Numbered from the stretch's first letter, positions 1-13,065 are shown. The stretch: DNA of 64,000 nt from Acanthacorydalis orientalis (GCA_034766995.1 CM068315.1:4792236-4856235); one strand, 5' to 3'. Program-made: numbers and translations. The notes: a model not told the origin generated them from the sequence alone.

Positions 1-292
1 TTATAAGTATTATGTGATGTGATAGTTTTATGGTATAATTATTTCACAGAGAATATATAAATGAGAAGAAGATATACAGTCAAGATTGAAACTTGAAGTT
101 ATTTCTTATGAGAGATTTATTTGATTGGGTCTGCAAAATGAATTTCTTTTATGTGTAATGTCACATTTTACTACTTGACCGATAATACAATACTTCAACA
201 AAAAATTATAAAAAATCTTTTTTTCACAAATCAGTACTGCTTATTCATAATTCAATTCAATTAATGAAATATTATTATGTTATTCATTAACA
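1..292. other. A+T-rich sequence, no gene seen
   Basis: I see no open frame, RNA gene or repeat boundary here. It lies directly upstream of the transposase tail at 293 and may include decayed parts of the same element, but I could not align it. Confidence 0.4.
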
Positions 293-531
293 AGATCTTG
301 CGATTTAACACCGTTGGACTACTTTTTTAGAGACTCATTAAAAGACAGTTAGTATGTCCATAATCATAAACCAATTTTTGACTTAAAAAATGAAATCCGA
401 AGAGTAATTAGTGAGATAGAGCCCTGGTTGTGTATGGATATTATTGAACATTTTGACAAAATAATGGTTACTTGTAAGAAAGTATGCGGAGGTCACTTAA
501 ACTATATTATTTTCCATTGTGTATTTAATAA
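293..531 (+). pseudogene. Tc1/mariner-superfamily transposase, C-terminal relic
   Basis: The frame starting with AGA at 293 reads RSCDLTPLDYFF, meets an in-frame TAG at 350-352, then continues as NEIRRVISEIEPWLC and KVCGGHLNYIIFH. This is the C-terminal pattern of a very common arthropod DDE transposase class (RSPDLTPLDFFLW, then an EIRRAIAEI-type helix, then a GGHL tail), often annotated as Tc3-like or SETMAR-like. The Asp after TPL is in the position of the last catalytic acid of the class. No N-terminal part is visible upstream, so this is a truncated, dead copy. The relic at 26762-26911 matches the segment just before this one in the same class. The class is well supported; the exact family is not. 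Confidence 0.75.
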
Positions 532-647
532 TTTGAATATTTTTCAAGCATACTTTTTAAATTATTACAATTATAATCACCATAAAAATCATCAATAGTT
601 AAAAGATAAAACTCATATTTTTATCTTAAAAACCAACAATAGAATTA

Positions 648-792
<145 letters not shown>

Positions 793-1880
793 AAACAGAA
801 TATTATACATGAACGAAGGGAAAAATTATAATATTTTCAGTAAATTGGAATCGTGAAAATTTCAATCAGAAACAGTCGCTGTATCAAAAATATTTACAGT
901 CAATCGGAAAAACTTCCAGTGTAATTTGGCTACGGTTATGTTTAAATAAGTGCGGGTCAATCACCCTTAATTGAGGTATAGAGCAAAAACGGGTACGCGC
1001 GTCTCCTGTTCGTATTCAACCCCCGCAGCATATTACTTGAAAATATATTAAAGCCAATTTAAATTCACATTAGTATCAGTCAGTCGTACGAGATGATGTG
1101 GTATGGGTCGACGTCACAGACTTTAAACATTTACATTTAGGGGAAGAATATGGCTGGCAACTTGACAAATTTTTAATGTCTAAGAGAAATTATATTTGAA
1201 GAGTATAAATATTTAATTTTAATTACTGAATTTTTTGTTATCGTTTTATTATAAAATATTGATTTTTTGTGTATATAAGATTTCCACGATTTTTTTTAAT
1301 AAAATTTATGTGATTTGTCAGAATGTTAGAAGCGTACAAAAATAATTTATTAAAAAACATGTTGAGTACTAATAGGTTTTGAAATTTAATATGAAGTTTT
1401 TATATAGTTTCTTTTTGTCTGATTTGTAATTTAACTTCTTATATAAGAACTAAAAAAATTATAAACATTATACTTTCTAAGTATGTGGAAGAAAAAAACG
1501 TTTTTCCTAGAATTATGAAAATGTATTCAGCACAAAGTTTATATTTTCTTTATTTCACATAAATATCCATCTATATATTTAGCTTTGTATAAGATATAAG
1601 CTCAAAATTCTATTAAATATTAATCAAATAATTTCTTGAGTGACAAAATATGTTTTCTTTTTATTTTATCTGGAAAATATAAGTCATCATTAATGTCTGT
1701 ATATGAACTATCTATAGGAAGTATAAGTAAAACGAAAAAATCTCGCACACATCAAATGTTTTGTACTTTGTATAGAATTATATTATAGATCAAAAAATGT
1801 TCACAAGTGTTGACATATTTTACACTTCACATATTTTAATATATACTTTGTCTGTATATATTATTTTTGTTCGTTCGCTA
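793..1880. other. Unique A+T-rich DNA with a less A+T-rich pocket at 950-1140
   Basis: No gene is visible. The pocket at about 950-1140 has clearly more G and C than its surroundings. It contains TCAGTCAGTC at 1077-1086, which resembles the arthropod initiator TCAGT, and CGACGTCA at about 1109-1116, a CRE-like octamer. A promoter or 5' leader is possible, but no coding exon follows. Confidence 0.3.
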
Positions 1881-1913
1881 TTAGTAATGTGATCTTTTTC
1901 TTTCCAGGTAAGA
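1881..1913 (+). promoter_or_regulatory. Recursive-splice-site-like motif, 3' site fused to 5' site
   Basis: A pyrimidine run (TCTTTTTCTTTCC) leads into CAG at 1905-1907, followed at once by GTAAGA (1908-1913). A strong 3' splice site therefore lies directly against a good 5' splice site. This is the form of the ratchet or recursive splice points known from long Drosophila introns. A possible second 5' site, CCGGTAATACC, follows about 40 bases on and would define a tiny recursive exon. This would fit the window being part of a long + strand intron. It is an inference from the motif alone; T-rich DNA can make such a motif by chance. Confidence 0.4.
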
Positions 1914-3806
1914 ATTCATGGCAAAATAACAAAAATCGGATTTCCGGTAATACCATCTATTGATTCTGGATGAGGTTACAGACTAATAAGAGGGTGAAAA
2001 TTAATAATTTTCACTCTGAAACGTTTGAAGCCATCGTATCCTGTTCACGAAATTTCAGTAAGTGCTTTTAGTTCATGACCTCTTTTTGGGATGAGTCGTA
2101 AAATCGATGCAAGTGTATTGAATCAAGTGTTAGAAATTCCATTCGTAGAGATGTGTGAACTCTTTTTGCTGGAATTCATGTAATAAATAGAACAATTGTT
2201 CGCATTTTCTATAGAAAGTGGCGTATTTGTGAATGAGTAAAGTTGTATATTGATTTGAATTATTCATTGCAACGAATGAATAAAAATTGATTTATTTTAA
2301 ACAAAACGGATTTGAGATCAGAAAAAGTTCTGTTTAGATTTAATTATTATTTTTTTATAATTTCATATTTTTTATATATTTTTGAGGGTTTATTTATTAT
2401 ATAAATACGATAATTTAAAATAAGAGAACATTTTCTTTAGACTTTCGCTTTAAAATCTTTACACATGAAAGCATTATTATAAAATAAGTGTTTTAAAATT
2501 AGATTTCGTCCATTTTAGTTCAGAAATATCTTATTTTATTAATATTTCATTGGAGGGATTACTATAAATATTTGTAAATAAGTTCGTTTGTTTTATTTAC
2601 TATATATAACTTATTTTTTTGGATTTACAATTAATATTTGTCCATTATATTAAATTATACCCCGGCAAAATAATTTAACTGATTCCATAACAAAGTTCCA
2701 ATCTATAAAATTTCATTTCATCAATTTGTTTTAAATAATTATCATATTTTTTTAAGGAAAAAGTTATTAGAACAGTAATTATTGAAAAGAATAACTTGAA
2801 GGTATTTTTCTGAATTTGTCGGTAGTTAATTCAAGACATTAATGGTTTAGATTTCGTTAGATTAGATTTGTTTTGAAGAATTACTTTAACAAATTATGTT
2901 TTGTTGTTATTTGACGATTAAGTACTTATCGATAACTAAGTTCGTTAACACCCGAACACAAATACAAGATAAAAATACACCCCATTTGCAAACTCGTGTT
3001 AGAATCGTCCATTTAACGAATTATACTTGAAAACAATACCATGCAAGTTTTGTATAAGTTTTATTTTTTTAAAAAAATAAAAATAGAATACATGCAATCC
3101 TTGTTAAATAAAACAACTTCTTGTTGATTGAAAAGAACGTTTTTATCATAGTGTCATATTTATAGGACTTTTCGCTGAAAGTGAACTTTTACTGTCAGTG
3201 TTTGATTAATTTTTAGTACTTTATAATATAGTACACTCTGCATATCTCACTATACGTACAATGAAGTTTTTATGAGGTACAATTTTCCTCTTGACTGCAA
3301 TTCAAGCTTATCCACAGAAATACACTATTGTCTACATTGTTAAATGTTATAAAAAGTACATTTTTATCTTTAAAGTAAGTGTTTTTAAAAACTGAATTTA
3401 AAGATACTTAGAATTTAATTAAATATAAACGTTTATTTGTGATCTAAGATTTTCTACTGACAATTTATGTTCAAGTATATTTCTTTTTTTCTGTCTGGGT
3501 TTTATCTCGCTCTCAGCGATGATTTATGATCAAATGGACTAAATACCTTTTTTTTAGTTTTATAACGAGATTAATGATAAGATCATTGACGAATATTTAA
3601 GACAGTTTACAAAAAAATTCTATCAAAAGTATGAAAACATTTTTTTTCACATTAATATGAAAAAAATGACTGGTTTGGTATCAACCTGGAATTTTATTTA
3701 CAATACAACTTATATTATTATTTGTTTATAGTAAAAACTTTAAAATCTATTTTGATTATTTTATTTATAAATTGTAGATTTTTTTATTCTCTATTGTTTT
3801 TGCAGT
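1914..3806. other. Unique A+T-rich DNA, nothing recognised
   Basis: No long open frame, transposon end or RNA gene seen. Frequent poly-T and TTTTAT runs only. Confidence 0.4.
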
Positions 3807-3831
3807 GTATATATATATATATATATATATT
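3807..3831. repeat. (TA)n microsatellite
   Basis: A short pure TA run, preceded by a T-rich stretch ending TTTTTGCAG that resembles a 3' splice site. Confidence 0.9.
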
Positions 3832-4633
3832 AAAAAGTCAAATTCTTTAAAAAGTAGTTCTTTATAAGTAAAAAAATGTATCTTTTATCTATTGTGTTTT
3901 TACTTAACTTGTGGTTTTATTATCTGTATTAATGGTTATTTATTCGTTTTAAAGGTTGGTAATTTATGTACAATAAAAGTCAATATGTTCTTTTATTTTT
4001 TGTACACGTCTTAATCCCCCTATTCATGTGTGAGCATCATCGGATTTGATTGAGTCGTTCACTAAGTAGTTTGTAAAGCTACTTAACTGTATAAAAAGCT
4101 CATATTACACAAAGCACAAACTGAACTTTTTGACACGTCCTGTACATATACGAGCTACAAGATTGTCTGAAAATCCATGCTAATACTTCTATTTTTGTGT
4201 CTATCGGTTCTCTACTTTTATATGCAAATAAAGAAGGCAAGATGTACTGTGAAAAAAAACTGGAAAACATTTATTGGATTTTATGCGGAATGAGGAATAT
4301 TGATTAAAATAAATACTCCCTGTTTATGAAATGTAAGAATTAATGAATATTTTATAAGATTTAAAAACTAATACTTATGGGAAAATTGTTAAAATTTCGA
4401 TAAATCTACAAGATTAATATATTTTTGTACACAGGTTATTTAAACAATGTAAAGTTGGAATAACGTTTGATTTATTGTTGATTTCGGCTAATAGTTTATT
4501 GATATATTAGATTAGAAATTGCTCATATATTGTGGGATCCTTGTTCAAGCGGAGAAATCTGTGAATTATTGTTAATTATTGAATATTTTATTAGTCTGCC
4601 AGAGCTTCAGTTGTGTGACTTTTTTGTATATTA
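3832..4633. other. Unique DNA, slightly less A+T-rich at 3985-4250
   Basis: I translated 3985-4250 on both strands and found no known transposase or host domain. The remainder is plain A+T-rich sequence. Confidence 0.35.
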
Positions 4634-5016
4634 CAATTATTAATTTATTAATAAAAAATGGCCTTCCTCTGCTGTGTGTGATTTCATTCGTTCTCTGATT
4701 TGTTGTGTGATTAGTCATGTGATCTGTGTTCTGATTGGTTGATAGCTACGTGGCCTATGATCTTACTATGAATCGTGTGATCGAATGATCTTCACTTTAA
4801 TTAATTGAATCGATTACTATTTTCAATCTGATCTGTGTTATTACTTATGTTAATTTTAAATTTTTCCAATAAAAAATTATGGCTTACATTTTATGCCTAT
4901 TATCTGTGTGCATTATTTGTTAATTTTTGTTATTTGTTAGGAAGTGTGCGAACGTTAATTAGAGAGGTGACCTCTCCCACTCGGAGGGGGGGGGGGTAGC
5001 GAGTGCAGCCCTCTAG
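4634..5016 (+). mobile_element. Helitron-like non-autonomous element, copy 1
   Basis: This stretch aligns by eye with 31144-31529 (reverse strand) and 58619-59164. Shared blocks are ATTCGTTCTCT (with copy 2), TGTTCTGATTG, TTTTCCAATAAAA, a CTTRCATTTTA block and GTGTRYA followed by TTAATTT. The 3' end is G+C-rich, holds the self-complementary stretch GAGAGGTGACCTCTC (4962-4976) and an 11-base G run, then AGCGAGTGCAG, and ends CTCTAG before T. Helitrons end in a short hairpin followed by CTRR and insert before T, and all three copies end CTAG|T. The left end is decayed and its coordinate is approximate. No coding capacity is present, so it would depend on a helicase supplied elsewhere. Another non-autonomous class cannot be excluded. 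Confidence 0.55.
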
Positions 5017-5580
5017 TTTAAAATAAATATTCGAGCGAATAAATAATAAATCTGTTTTCTAAATGCATTAATATCCAAGTTTACTGACACTTAATGCTTA
5101 TTCACTTATAAAAAAACTAGAATATATAATCTAATGCAGTAAAAATTTTCACTCTGGTAAAACTAATGATGACGTTTTGAAATCATACACAATAGAATCA
5201 TCGGAATAGATTCATTTCGTTTTAACGTAATTGAATCACAGCATATTGATTAATTTATCTGCCAAATGTACTGTTTGTTATAACTGTAAATACAAACATG
5301 CATATTTGAAAATACAGTCAAACGTAAGCACTAAATCAGATAACCTAAAAATAATGACACGATTCGTAATTACAATGCATTTGCAAATACGAAAAAAAAA
5401 ATTAAATCGCAATCAATATTGCATATTGTCATAACCATATGCTAGACAGCGTATAAAAACCAATTAGATAACAGGTTTCAGTCAATACGTGTTCGATAAA
5501 TGTTCGAAAAACATTGGAGTTATTTGTTCAAATACTATGTTTATCCGATAATTTACCACGGACCCGTTTCCAAAAATGTG
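5017..5580. other. Unique A+T-rich DNA, no gene
   Basis: The 67-codon open frame at 5231-5434 matches nothing I know and has no neighbouring exon signals. I treat it as chance. Confidence 0.35.
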
Positions 5581-5581
5581 T

Positions 5582-5636
<55 letters not shown>
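5581..5636. repeat. (TA)n microsatellite
   Basis: Near-perfect TA run with one C near the start. Confidence 0.95.
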
Positions 5637-5638
<2 letters not shown>

Positions 5639-5833
5639 GTATTTTATAAATACACGCGGAGCTTATCTGTGAGTGCTACAGTTATTTCAGTATTTCGCTC
5701 TAATGACTGAAAAAATTTCGTGACACTGTGAAATGTGCGAGTTTAATTAGGATCCATTTAGTTTATGGTTACGTTCGAGTACGTGTATTCCATTGTTGTA
5801 AAAAGAAATTGTATGCGATTTTTTATAATTTTA

Positions 5834-5834
5834 T

Positions 5835-5903
<69 letters not shown>
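5834..5903. repeat. (TA)n microsatellite
   Basis: TA run with a single C; it creates the Tyr/Ile-rich open frames in this area. Confidence 0.95.
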
Positions 5904-5908
<5 letters not shown>

Positions 5909-6104
5909 CGGATGAATATTTTTGGACGAGAAGGGTTTATTATCGTTTTAATTTACTAATGCTTTTGTATATCCTGGAAAATTGAAGTGATTCGAGTTAT
6001 TGTTAAAATTTCAAGCTTAAATTAGTGATTTTATGATGTCGTTTAATATTAAGGAACGTTTTTTGAAAAGGTTGTTAATACCTTTAATTAATTATATTAT
6101 AAAA

Positions 6105-6145
6105 ATTTATTGGAAATAAAATATCTTTAGGTAAATAAATTAATG

Positions 6146-6196
<51 letters not shown>

Positions 6197-6432
6197 TTAT
6201 AATATAATATTAAGGAAATACTAAAGAAATTAAGGAATACTAAGGAAAGATTTTATATTTATGTAAATAAATTTAGCTTTTATATTTTATAGTTAGCTTA
6301 AAAAATTAATTTATATATATATATATATATATAAATTATTTTGATATAAAATAAATATATTTTACCTAAGTATATTTTATTGGAAATAAATTATACTTAG
6401 GTAAATAAATTAATGTATATATATATATATAC

Positions 6433-6473
<41 letters not shown>

Positions 6474-6545
6474 TATACATATATATATAAATAATATATA
6501 TATATATATATATATAAATTACTTTGATATAAAATATAAATATTT
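6105..6545. repeat. Imperfect tandem duplication containing four (TA)n blocks
   Basis: The segment TTATTGGAAATAAA, then CTTTAGGTAAATAAAT or ACTTAGGTAAATAAAT, then TAATGTATATA occurs near 6105 and again near 6377. The segment ATAAATTATTTTGATATAAA at 6331 recurs as ATAAATTACTTTGATATAAA near 6514. TA runs lie at 6145-6192, 6311-6332 and 6415-6517. The two spacings differ (about 270 and 180 bases), so the TA blocks have changed length since duplication. Confidence 0.7.
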
Positions 6546-6780
6546 ATATATTATTTAATCTCTTAAGCGTTTGTTTTATTGGAGAATGTGCACTGGTGTG
6601 CTTAATTACTTCTAGGCGATGATGAGTATACTCGACGAAAACACAGTAAATTCACTTGCTGTAAGATTGAGTTAAATTATAACAAAATGATAAATTTTTT
6701 TGGTTGTTTCTTTAAAATGTTTTTAATATTATTGTCAAATAATTCACAAATCGTATTTCATTACTGTTCGTTCCCATCCA

Positions 6781-7241
6781 TTTTTTTGATCTTTAATGTT
6801 GTTACAAATTCAAACGACTTTCCGAATATTCCTCTGCATATAAATTAGTTTGCTCCACTATTATGTTTAGTAAGTCATTATCTAAAAAATTATCTATATA
6901 GAACACACATTTGGTTTTTGATGGATGGGGAATAGTGAAATTTGGGCCAGGATGAGTAGTAAATGTACATCGTGCTCGCTCTCCGCCTCTAATATTTCAT
7001 TGTATATTTGCATTTTTATTTTCTCTATCGGGTTCGTTACATTCTTTATCCTCATCACTACTTTCATCAGAAGACGGTGAAATTACCGTTATTCTTTTCT
7101 GTGTCTTTGTATGTAAAAACCGCATCATCATTATCTTTCAATATCATCAGTACTTTCATCAGAAGACGTTACAGGTGCTATCACTCTTTTACGTTTTCTT
7201 GGATGTAAAGATATATTTTCATCACTATATGTAAAACTCAT
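6781..7241 (-). pseudogene. piggyBac-like transposase, N-terminal relic
   Basis: Read on the minus strand from ATG at 7241, the first frame gives MSFTYSDENISLHPRKRKR followed by VTSSDESTDDIE, an acidic, Ser/Asp-rich N-terminus usual for piggyBac transposases. A second SSDES segment follows after a frame change. Further on, another frame reads PGPNFTIPHPSKTK, then FYIDNFLDNDLLNIIVEQTN and LYAEEYSES. That last block matches the start of the piggyBac DDE domain (F..FF.DELL..IVEETNRYAEQ). At least two frame changes and stops make it dead. The catalytic domain does not follow. It is separate from the C-terminal relic at 59 kb, because on the minus strand the order would be reversed. Confidence 0.7.
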
Positions 7242-9181
7242 CTCTGAGGATACATAAAAACATTATTCACTTCACAAGTTTTTCTATTACACTGTATAAT
7301 ACCTTCTCTAGATAGCTGACGTAAGATTAATGAAATAAAGAAAAAACTGCTTAGAAATATTCTAAAATTTGCTAAAATTACAAATACATATATTTTGTAA
7401 AATGCTGTAAATTTATAAATATCAAAATGCGATTTTAATTGAAAATATACGCGAATAATTACACTTTTTTAAAAAATCAACTACTATTATTAGTAATGTG
7501 CGATTTAATCCAATAATGATACTGATAACGTTCGTTCCCTCAAACCTTTAATACGTAATCGATACGTATTTGAAATTCAAAATGTCACTCGAATGAATTA
7601 TATTGAAAACTCGGAAGATTACATTACCGCGTTTAAATTCGTATTAGTTATGTGCTAATATGTTTGCGGTTAAATGTTTTTATTGTCCCTATTAACGCTG
7701 GGAACACCACAATGTTCGGCTCTGAGAAGTAGATTATTGAGTTTTATCGAATCGAGTTATTTGATTTGTTAATTAACTTTCCTCTCGTTTTTCTTTTTAA
7801 TGACTGTTCTACAAACGCTCGTAGCGCAACACAAACATTCCGTGTAATATATTGACAATTCGTTATATCGTATCAATAAATTTAATTAATCAGCTTATTT
7901 CTGAACTCGTCGTGACAAAATTCCACGCGAACAACTGTATTAACATAACAATTAAATTAATTGAATAACAAAAACGTACTCGTAAACAGATACATATATA
8001 CAAACACATAAAGATATATTACATAGAGGTATCGGGTCTAAAGTTCAACCTCTGACACATCTACATCTCCCTCTACCGATACTTCAGTGGTTGGTTTCCG
8101 GTTTATCCGGAACTAACTTGAATTGTACTGACCGGATTTGTATATTCAACGGAAATAATAATGTATCGTTCATAATGTATAATGATTTGAATTGTTGTCA
8201 TTATTATGTATATTGAATAAATGAATGGTTTGTAAATATTTGTAAATTTATCGTTCGTTTGTTGACTTGTGTTTGTTAATTATCTCATAAAATTATTGGC
8301 ACCGAAAGCAATCAATTTTGACGTGTACGAAGAATGATTGGGAATATTTTTTATACTTTATGTGCTTTTCATGCGTTATAAATCGTTTTTGCTGAATTCA
8401 GTTCTATTTTTTTTTTGTGTTTTTCATTAATTTCAATTCATGCATTTCAAAAATGGTGTTTAATCTGAAAATACAATACTATAAACTATTGAATTGTTTC
8501 ATTACAAGTCCGTGATTGAAGTACAAATTATAACACATAATGTATCTATAACTATTAGCATTCTTTTTTTAAATTTGAAATATTAGAAAAAATTTGAAAT
8601 ATTAGCTGTCGTCATTAAATATATTGAAATAGAAGTCTTAAATATGAAGGAAAGAGACAAATTTTGATTAAATAGGACTTTTAAGATTAATTGTTTTAAT
8701 AACTAAATAAATATAAAGCGATAATATTATATAAATGTATTTAACATTCTCATAAACAGATGAAAAACAATGACAGAAAATAAGTTTTGAATCAAAATTT
8801 ATGTTTTATATTGATGTACATTCTTTTTCATTTTATGTCACATTGTTATTGAGACACTTTTTTAAATTTTTAATCCAGTAAAAATACAGATAAAAAATAG
8901 TCCATGCAAATAGTAACGCTTGTAATTAGGGTTTCATGTTTTTCCCTTTTTCCACTTACTATTTGAACTTCAATTCCCCTTGTATTTATTTTTCAAATTT
9001 TAAAAATAGCTCTGTGGAAAAATGTATGTTGATAGTGAGTTATTTATAATAGCAAAAATAAATATTTTTAGGAAATCACAATTATTAATAAATATATTTA
9101 ATAGATAATGAAATATTTTTTCTCACAGATCTACATTTCACTAGTTAAGCGAATGCAATATATACTTTAACTATTTCTCTC
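7242..9181. other. Unique A+T-rich DNA, no gene
   Basis: Nothing recognised. A pocket at 8030-8130 is less A+T-rich and contains TCCGGTTTATCCGGA (an inverted repeat) around 8097-8111, with no coding match. Confidence 0.35.
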
Positions 9182-9202
9182 TATATATATACATTTATAT
9201 AT

Positions 9203-9253
<51 letters not shown>

Positions 9254-9269
9254 CATATATATATATATG

Positions 9270-9307
<38 letters not shown>
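9182..9307. repeat. Compound (TA)n with AC block and TACA/GTAT interruptions
   Basis: A short ACACACACA block precedes long TA runs. One ATACATACATAT and one GTATGTAT interruption mirror each other. Confidence 0.95.
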
Positions 9308-9313
<6 letters not shown>

Positions 9314-10963
9314 GTTGTATTCATATGAAATGTAATCAGTGATGCTAAATAAATGATGAGATTATAGTCATTATTGATGACATTCCATTGCTAAAATTCA
9401 AATATCTGTCGTTATGGTTGTGATCTATGCGACATGATTCTACTGACTCTTGAACAACAGTTCAACAATGTAGTTTTACTATCAATAAAATCGTATTGCA
9501 TGTCGATGACATGCAGTACGTGTTGTATTTAAAGCACACCCTCGTTATGTACATTATGCATATTCTGTGGCAGTTGCAGGCAAGCGGTGCTGATGGGGTG
9601 AACTCATCAGCGTATGTTCCATATACAGCTTTCAAATTAGCTTTAGCTACATTTTTCATACAGTATTCAACACTGTATTTTTATTATTATATCAGATGTA
9701 CGTGTTTTCAAAATGTATGAGCTTTATTCAGTCATGTTTTTTTTTTTATTTTTCTCATAAATTGATTTTTAATCGATATTCAAAATCAGAGCGTACCTTT
9801 TTGTAATAAAATATGAAAATTCACTGTTCCATTGTGTACCTTTCTATGATAAATTCTACAAGTTTTATTTATAAAATTCTGAAAAGAGAAAAACACATTT
9901 AAATAAAAAAAAATATTAACTACTCAAACCTGTTCGTTTTTTTGGCGGCCCTCTGTATAATTATCAATAAGTAGGTAATGTTCATGACCTGTTTTTAAAT
10001 TTATAATAAGAAAATATAAAAAGAAGTATTTTTCTTAATTAATTTTATTTGAAGCATGACACAGAAACGAAAATGTAATGAAGAAGGTTAAAAATGTGGA
10101 ATGACAATGAACATTAAATAAAGAGGAGTGTAAGTAATGTAGTATGATTACATAATGAATATGTACTTTTGAATACTGTTATAGCATATCAGTACGGTAA
10201 TGGATGATCTTACAAGAGATAACAGAAGCGTTCATAACTTTAGTGAGGAAAGACATTATCTACTCATTAACTCGCAACGGCCAGCATGGTATTTGAACTG
10301 TTATAAACTTTTTATAGAAATGAAAAGTGAAATAATAATATCATTTTTAGATTATCCTCTACTATATACAGATAGGTTAAATTAACGATTAATCTATAAT
10401 GTTGTCTTTATTCAGGGTAAAAATTATATAAAAGTGTTTATTGTATTATAGAACCCAATATTTTAATAGATTAATAGGTCCATAAATCAAAAATTATCTT
10501 TTTTTATTATAGTTATAAAATACTAAAAATTCATTAACATTGTGTAGTTTTTAATTATTTTTTATTTGCGTCATAAATATTCTAAATGAGAATATATATT
10601 ATAGTCTTTAATTTTGAATGAACGTCTGAAAAATAGTGTAAAATTAATTACACTTTGAAGCAAAATTTAATAATTCACTATTTTTAAATATATGTTCGAG
10701 ATTTTCTTTATATTTTTTGTTGTTTTAAATTTAAATATGATACAGTTAGACTTTTTATGGAATTATCAGTTTGATTACTCTCAGATTTCTTTTGAGATTT
10801 GTTGAAATAATTAGTTGGAAATATATTTATACATAAAAATAAAATAAACACATGACTTAAGAAAGTATCTTTAACTATTTATTTTCTTAGACGAATAATT
10901 CTTAAAAAATTATCAATCGACAAAAGTATAAATTGTAACTTTTGAAAGTTTAATAAAATGTTT
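9308..10963. other. Unique DNA; overlapping short frames near 9.5-9.7 kb, inverted repeat at 9492
   Basis: CGTATTGCATGTC (9492-9504) pairs with GACATGCAGTACG (9508-9520) with one mismatch, a compact hairpin. The area 9490-9660 is less A+T-rich and open in two antiparallel frames (65 and 74 codons), but neither product resembles a known family. The rest is plain A+T-rich sequence. Confidence 0.4.
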
Positions 10964-11036
10964 ATAAGGTTGGTAGAAAAAATAATTGCGGTTTTCGTTT
11001 TCTGAATACTAACCTTATTTTTTTCAATGAGTGTCA
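10964..11036 (+). mobile_element. Solo end of mariner family B
   Basis: AAGGTTGGTAGAAAAAATAA, then TTGCGGTTTTC and GTTTTCTGAATACTAACCTT, then TTTTTTTCAATGA. This matches the transposase-start-side end of the family B copies at 25033, 50533 and 62493, which read GGTTGGTAGAAAAATAATTG and TTTTCTGAATTCTAAC. No other part of the element follows. Confidence 0.75.
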
Positions 11037-13004
11037 TTTAGCTGCCTTGAAATTATTCAGTTACTAGAGATGTTCTTTGATATCTTGTAGAATATTCATT
11101 TATTTATTTTTATTGTTAGTTAGAAACTTTTTCTATTCTTCTTCGTAGATTTCTTCTTTTATTTTGCTGTTCCTGGAGAATCTTTCTCACGGACTACCAG
11201 TATTTAACCTCTATTCTTCATATAGACTTCTTTTAATCGTTTATCTGTGTTTATTTGGCTAGAAAAATTTTCAAAAAGCCTAGTATTCATTACATTGCTT
11301 CATTGAATACATCTGCTTATATTGTTTTTACTTGGGAGTGGTTTATATTTTAAAATATAAAATTTTCTTTCATTTTTTTCTATTTATTTGTTCGTTTAAT
11401 ATATTTTAAATTTTATATATTTCTAAATTTTTGAGGAGGTGTACTTTTGTATATTTATTATTTATATAATATTATAAATGTTTTGTTTCTAAGATGTATA
11501 ATAAATTGTAATAAAATTCAATATTTGTCTAACACATATTAGAAATCATAATATAATATACGAATAAAACCAGTCTAAAGGAAAATAATTATAACAATCT
11601 AAGCTTAATAGTATTTTCAAATATGCAGAAAATTAAAAATAAAAATATGCTGTTTTTCTGTATAATGAGTAATCATAACAAAATCGCTAAATAATGAAGT
11701 TTAAATACTAGAAACGTTTTTACTTAAATAAAATCTAAATGAAATAAGTGTTTAAGAATGATCAAATTACTGAAAATTTCTAGTAAAATGTATTATTTTT
11801 GAATAGTTATTTCTATTTTTTGTCTTAAAAATATTTATTTGAAAAAGTATAATAGTCAATCATTTTAAAAAAATCCTGAATGTAACGTTCGTGTAAATAT
11901 TAAAACAACTTGAGAATAAATGAACAAGTTACGACACATTTGATTTGTAAACTTTCATTATTAATTTCTCAGAAAGGAAGTAACTTTCCAACTGAGAAAA
12001 AAAAAGAAATAAATATGCAAATTGTATATTTCTTTACACAGTGCCTGTATATGTTCGTTCTTCAATATATCACATTAAATTTGATGCATTCGTTTGACTA
12101 ATTTACGTCGATTTCTTCAGTTTATCGACGGAATAACAAAAAAAAAACTTTCACGTTACATTTAACTTCACAGTACCGGATGAAATTTTTTTAACGTGAC
12201 CTAGTTTTTTTTTACAATTTCCAAATTGTCGTTCGTTTGATATAAAAGCAAATACTTCGAGTGTTTGATAAATTATTTTCTCAAATATTTCTTTGATACA
12301 TTTCCAGTTTTCTTATTTTATATTTTCCGTATTAATTTATTCGTTCGTTCACATCAAACGCGCGTATTTAATTTTCGTAATACTTTAAACTGGTTACAAT
12401 TATTTTCGTTGGAATTTCGTTTGAATTCGATTATTTTCTGAATCAATTTTCAAATGTTTGACAAAAATTACTAAAGGTATTAAGCAGACGAAATGAAGAA
12501 ATTTTTAAAATGTAGCTGTTAAAGAAAGTTGTTAAAAATTATAACATTCGACTTGAATGAATGAGTTGAAAATATAGAAATATATTTTTCGAATAAATAC
12601 ATGAACGAGATAAAATTAAATCTTGTCGAACAGAAAGTTAAATATAAAATGAAATAAAGTTAATGTCTGCTAGAACGAACAAAATTAAGACATCAATATT
12701 TTCATAATGAATATTTATATTCGACAATGTTTTTAAAATTTATTGTATATTTTTACAAAAATCGGATTGTTCGAATTGATTTTATTTAAGGTAAAATATA
12801 TTATACATAACCTCAATATTCGCTTATTTAGATTAGTATTCTATATTTTGATTATTTAATTGAAGATAAATAATAAATTTTATTTACATGGTCTGTTAGC
12901 AGTAAAATAAATTCAGAATTATAAACATTTGGAACACATATTCGTTTTTATTTTTGTATAAAAAATATACATTTTAAAGGGGACTCTTATTTTAAATAAT
13001 AATG
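11037..13004. other. Unique A+T-rich DNA, nothing recognised
   Basis: No gene or repeat boundary seen. The 63-codon frame at 11910-12101 matches nothing I know. Confidence 0.35.
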
Positions 13005-13026
13005 TATCTATCTATCTATCTATCTA

Positions 13027-13063
<37 letters not shown>
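13005..13063. repeat. Compound (TATC)n(TA)n
   Basis: About six TATC units run directly into a TA run. Confidence 0.95.

Positions 13064-13065
<2 letters not shown>

Noticed and set aside
9462..9720. Overlapping antiparallel frames of 65 and 74 codons
   Set aside because: No recognisable domain, and mirror open frames arise together by chance. Kept only as a pocket with a hairpin.
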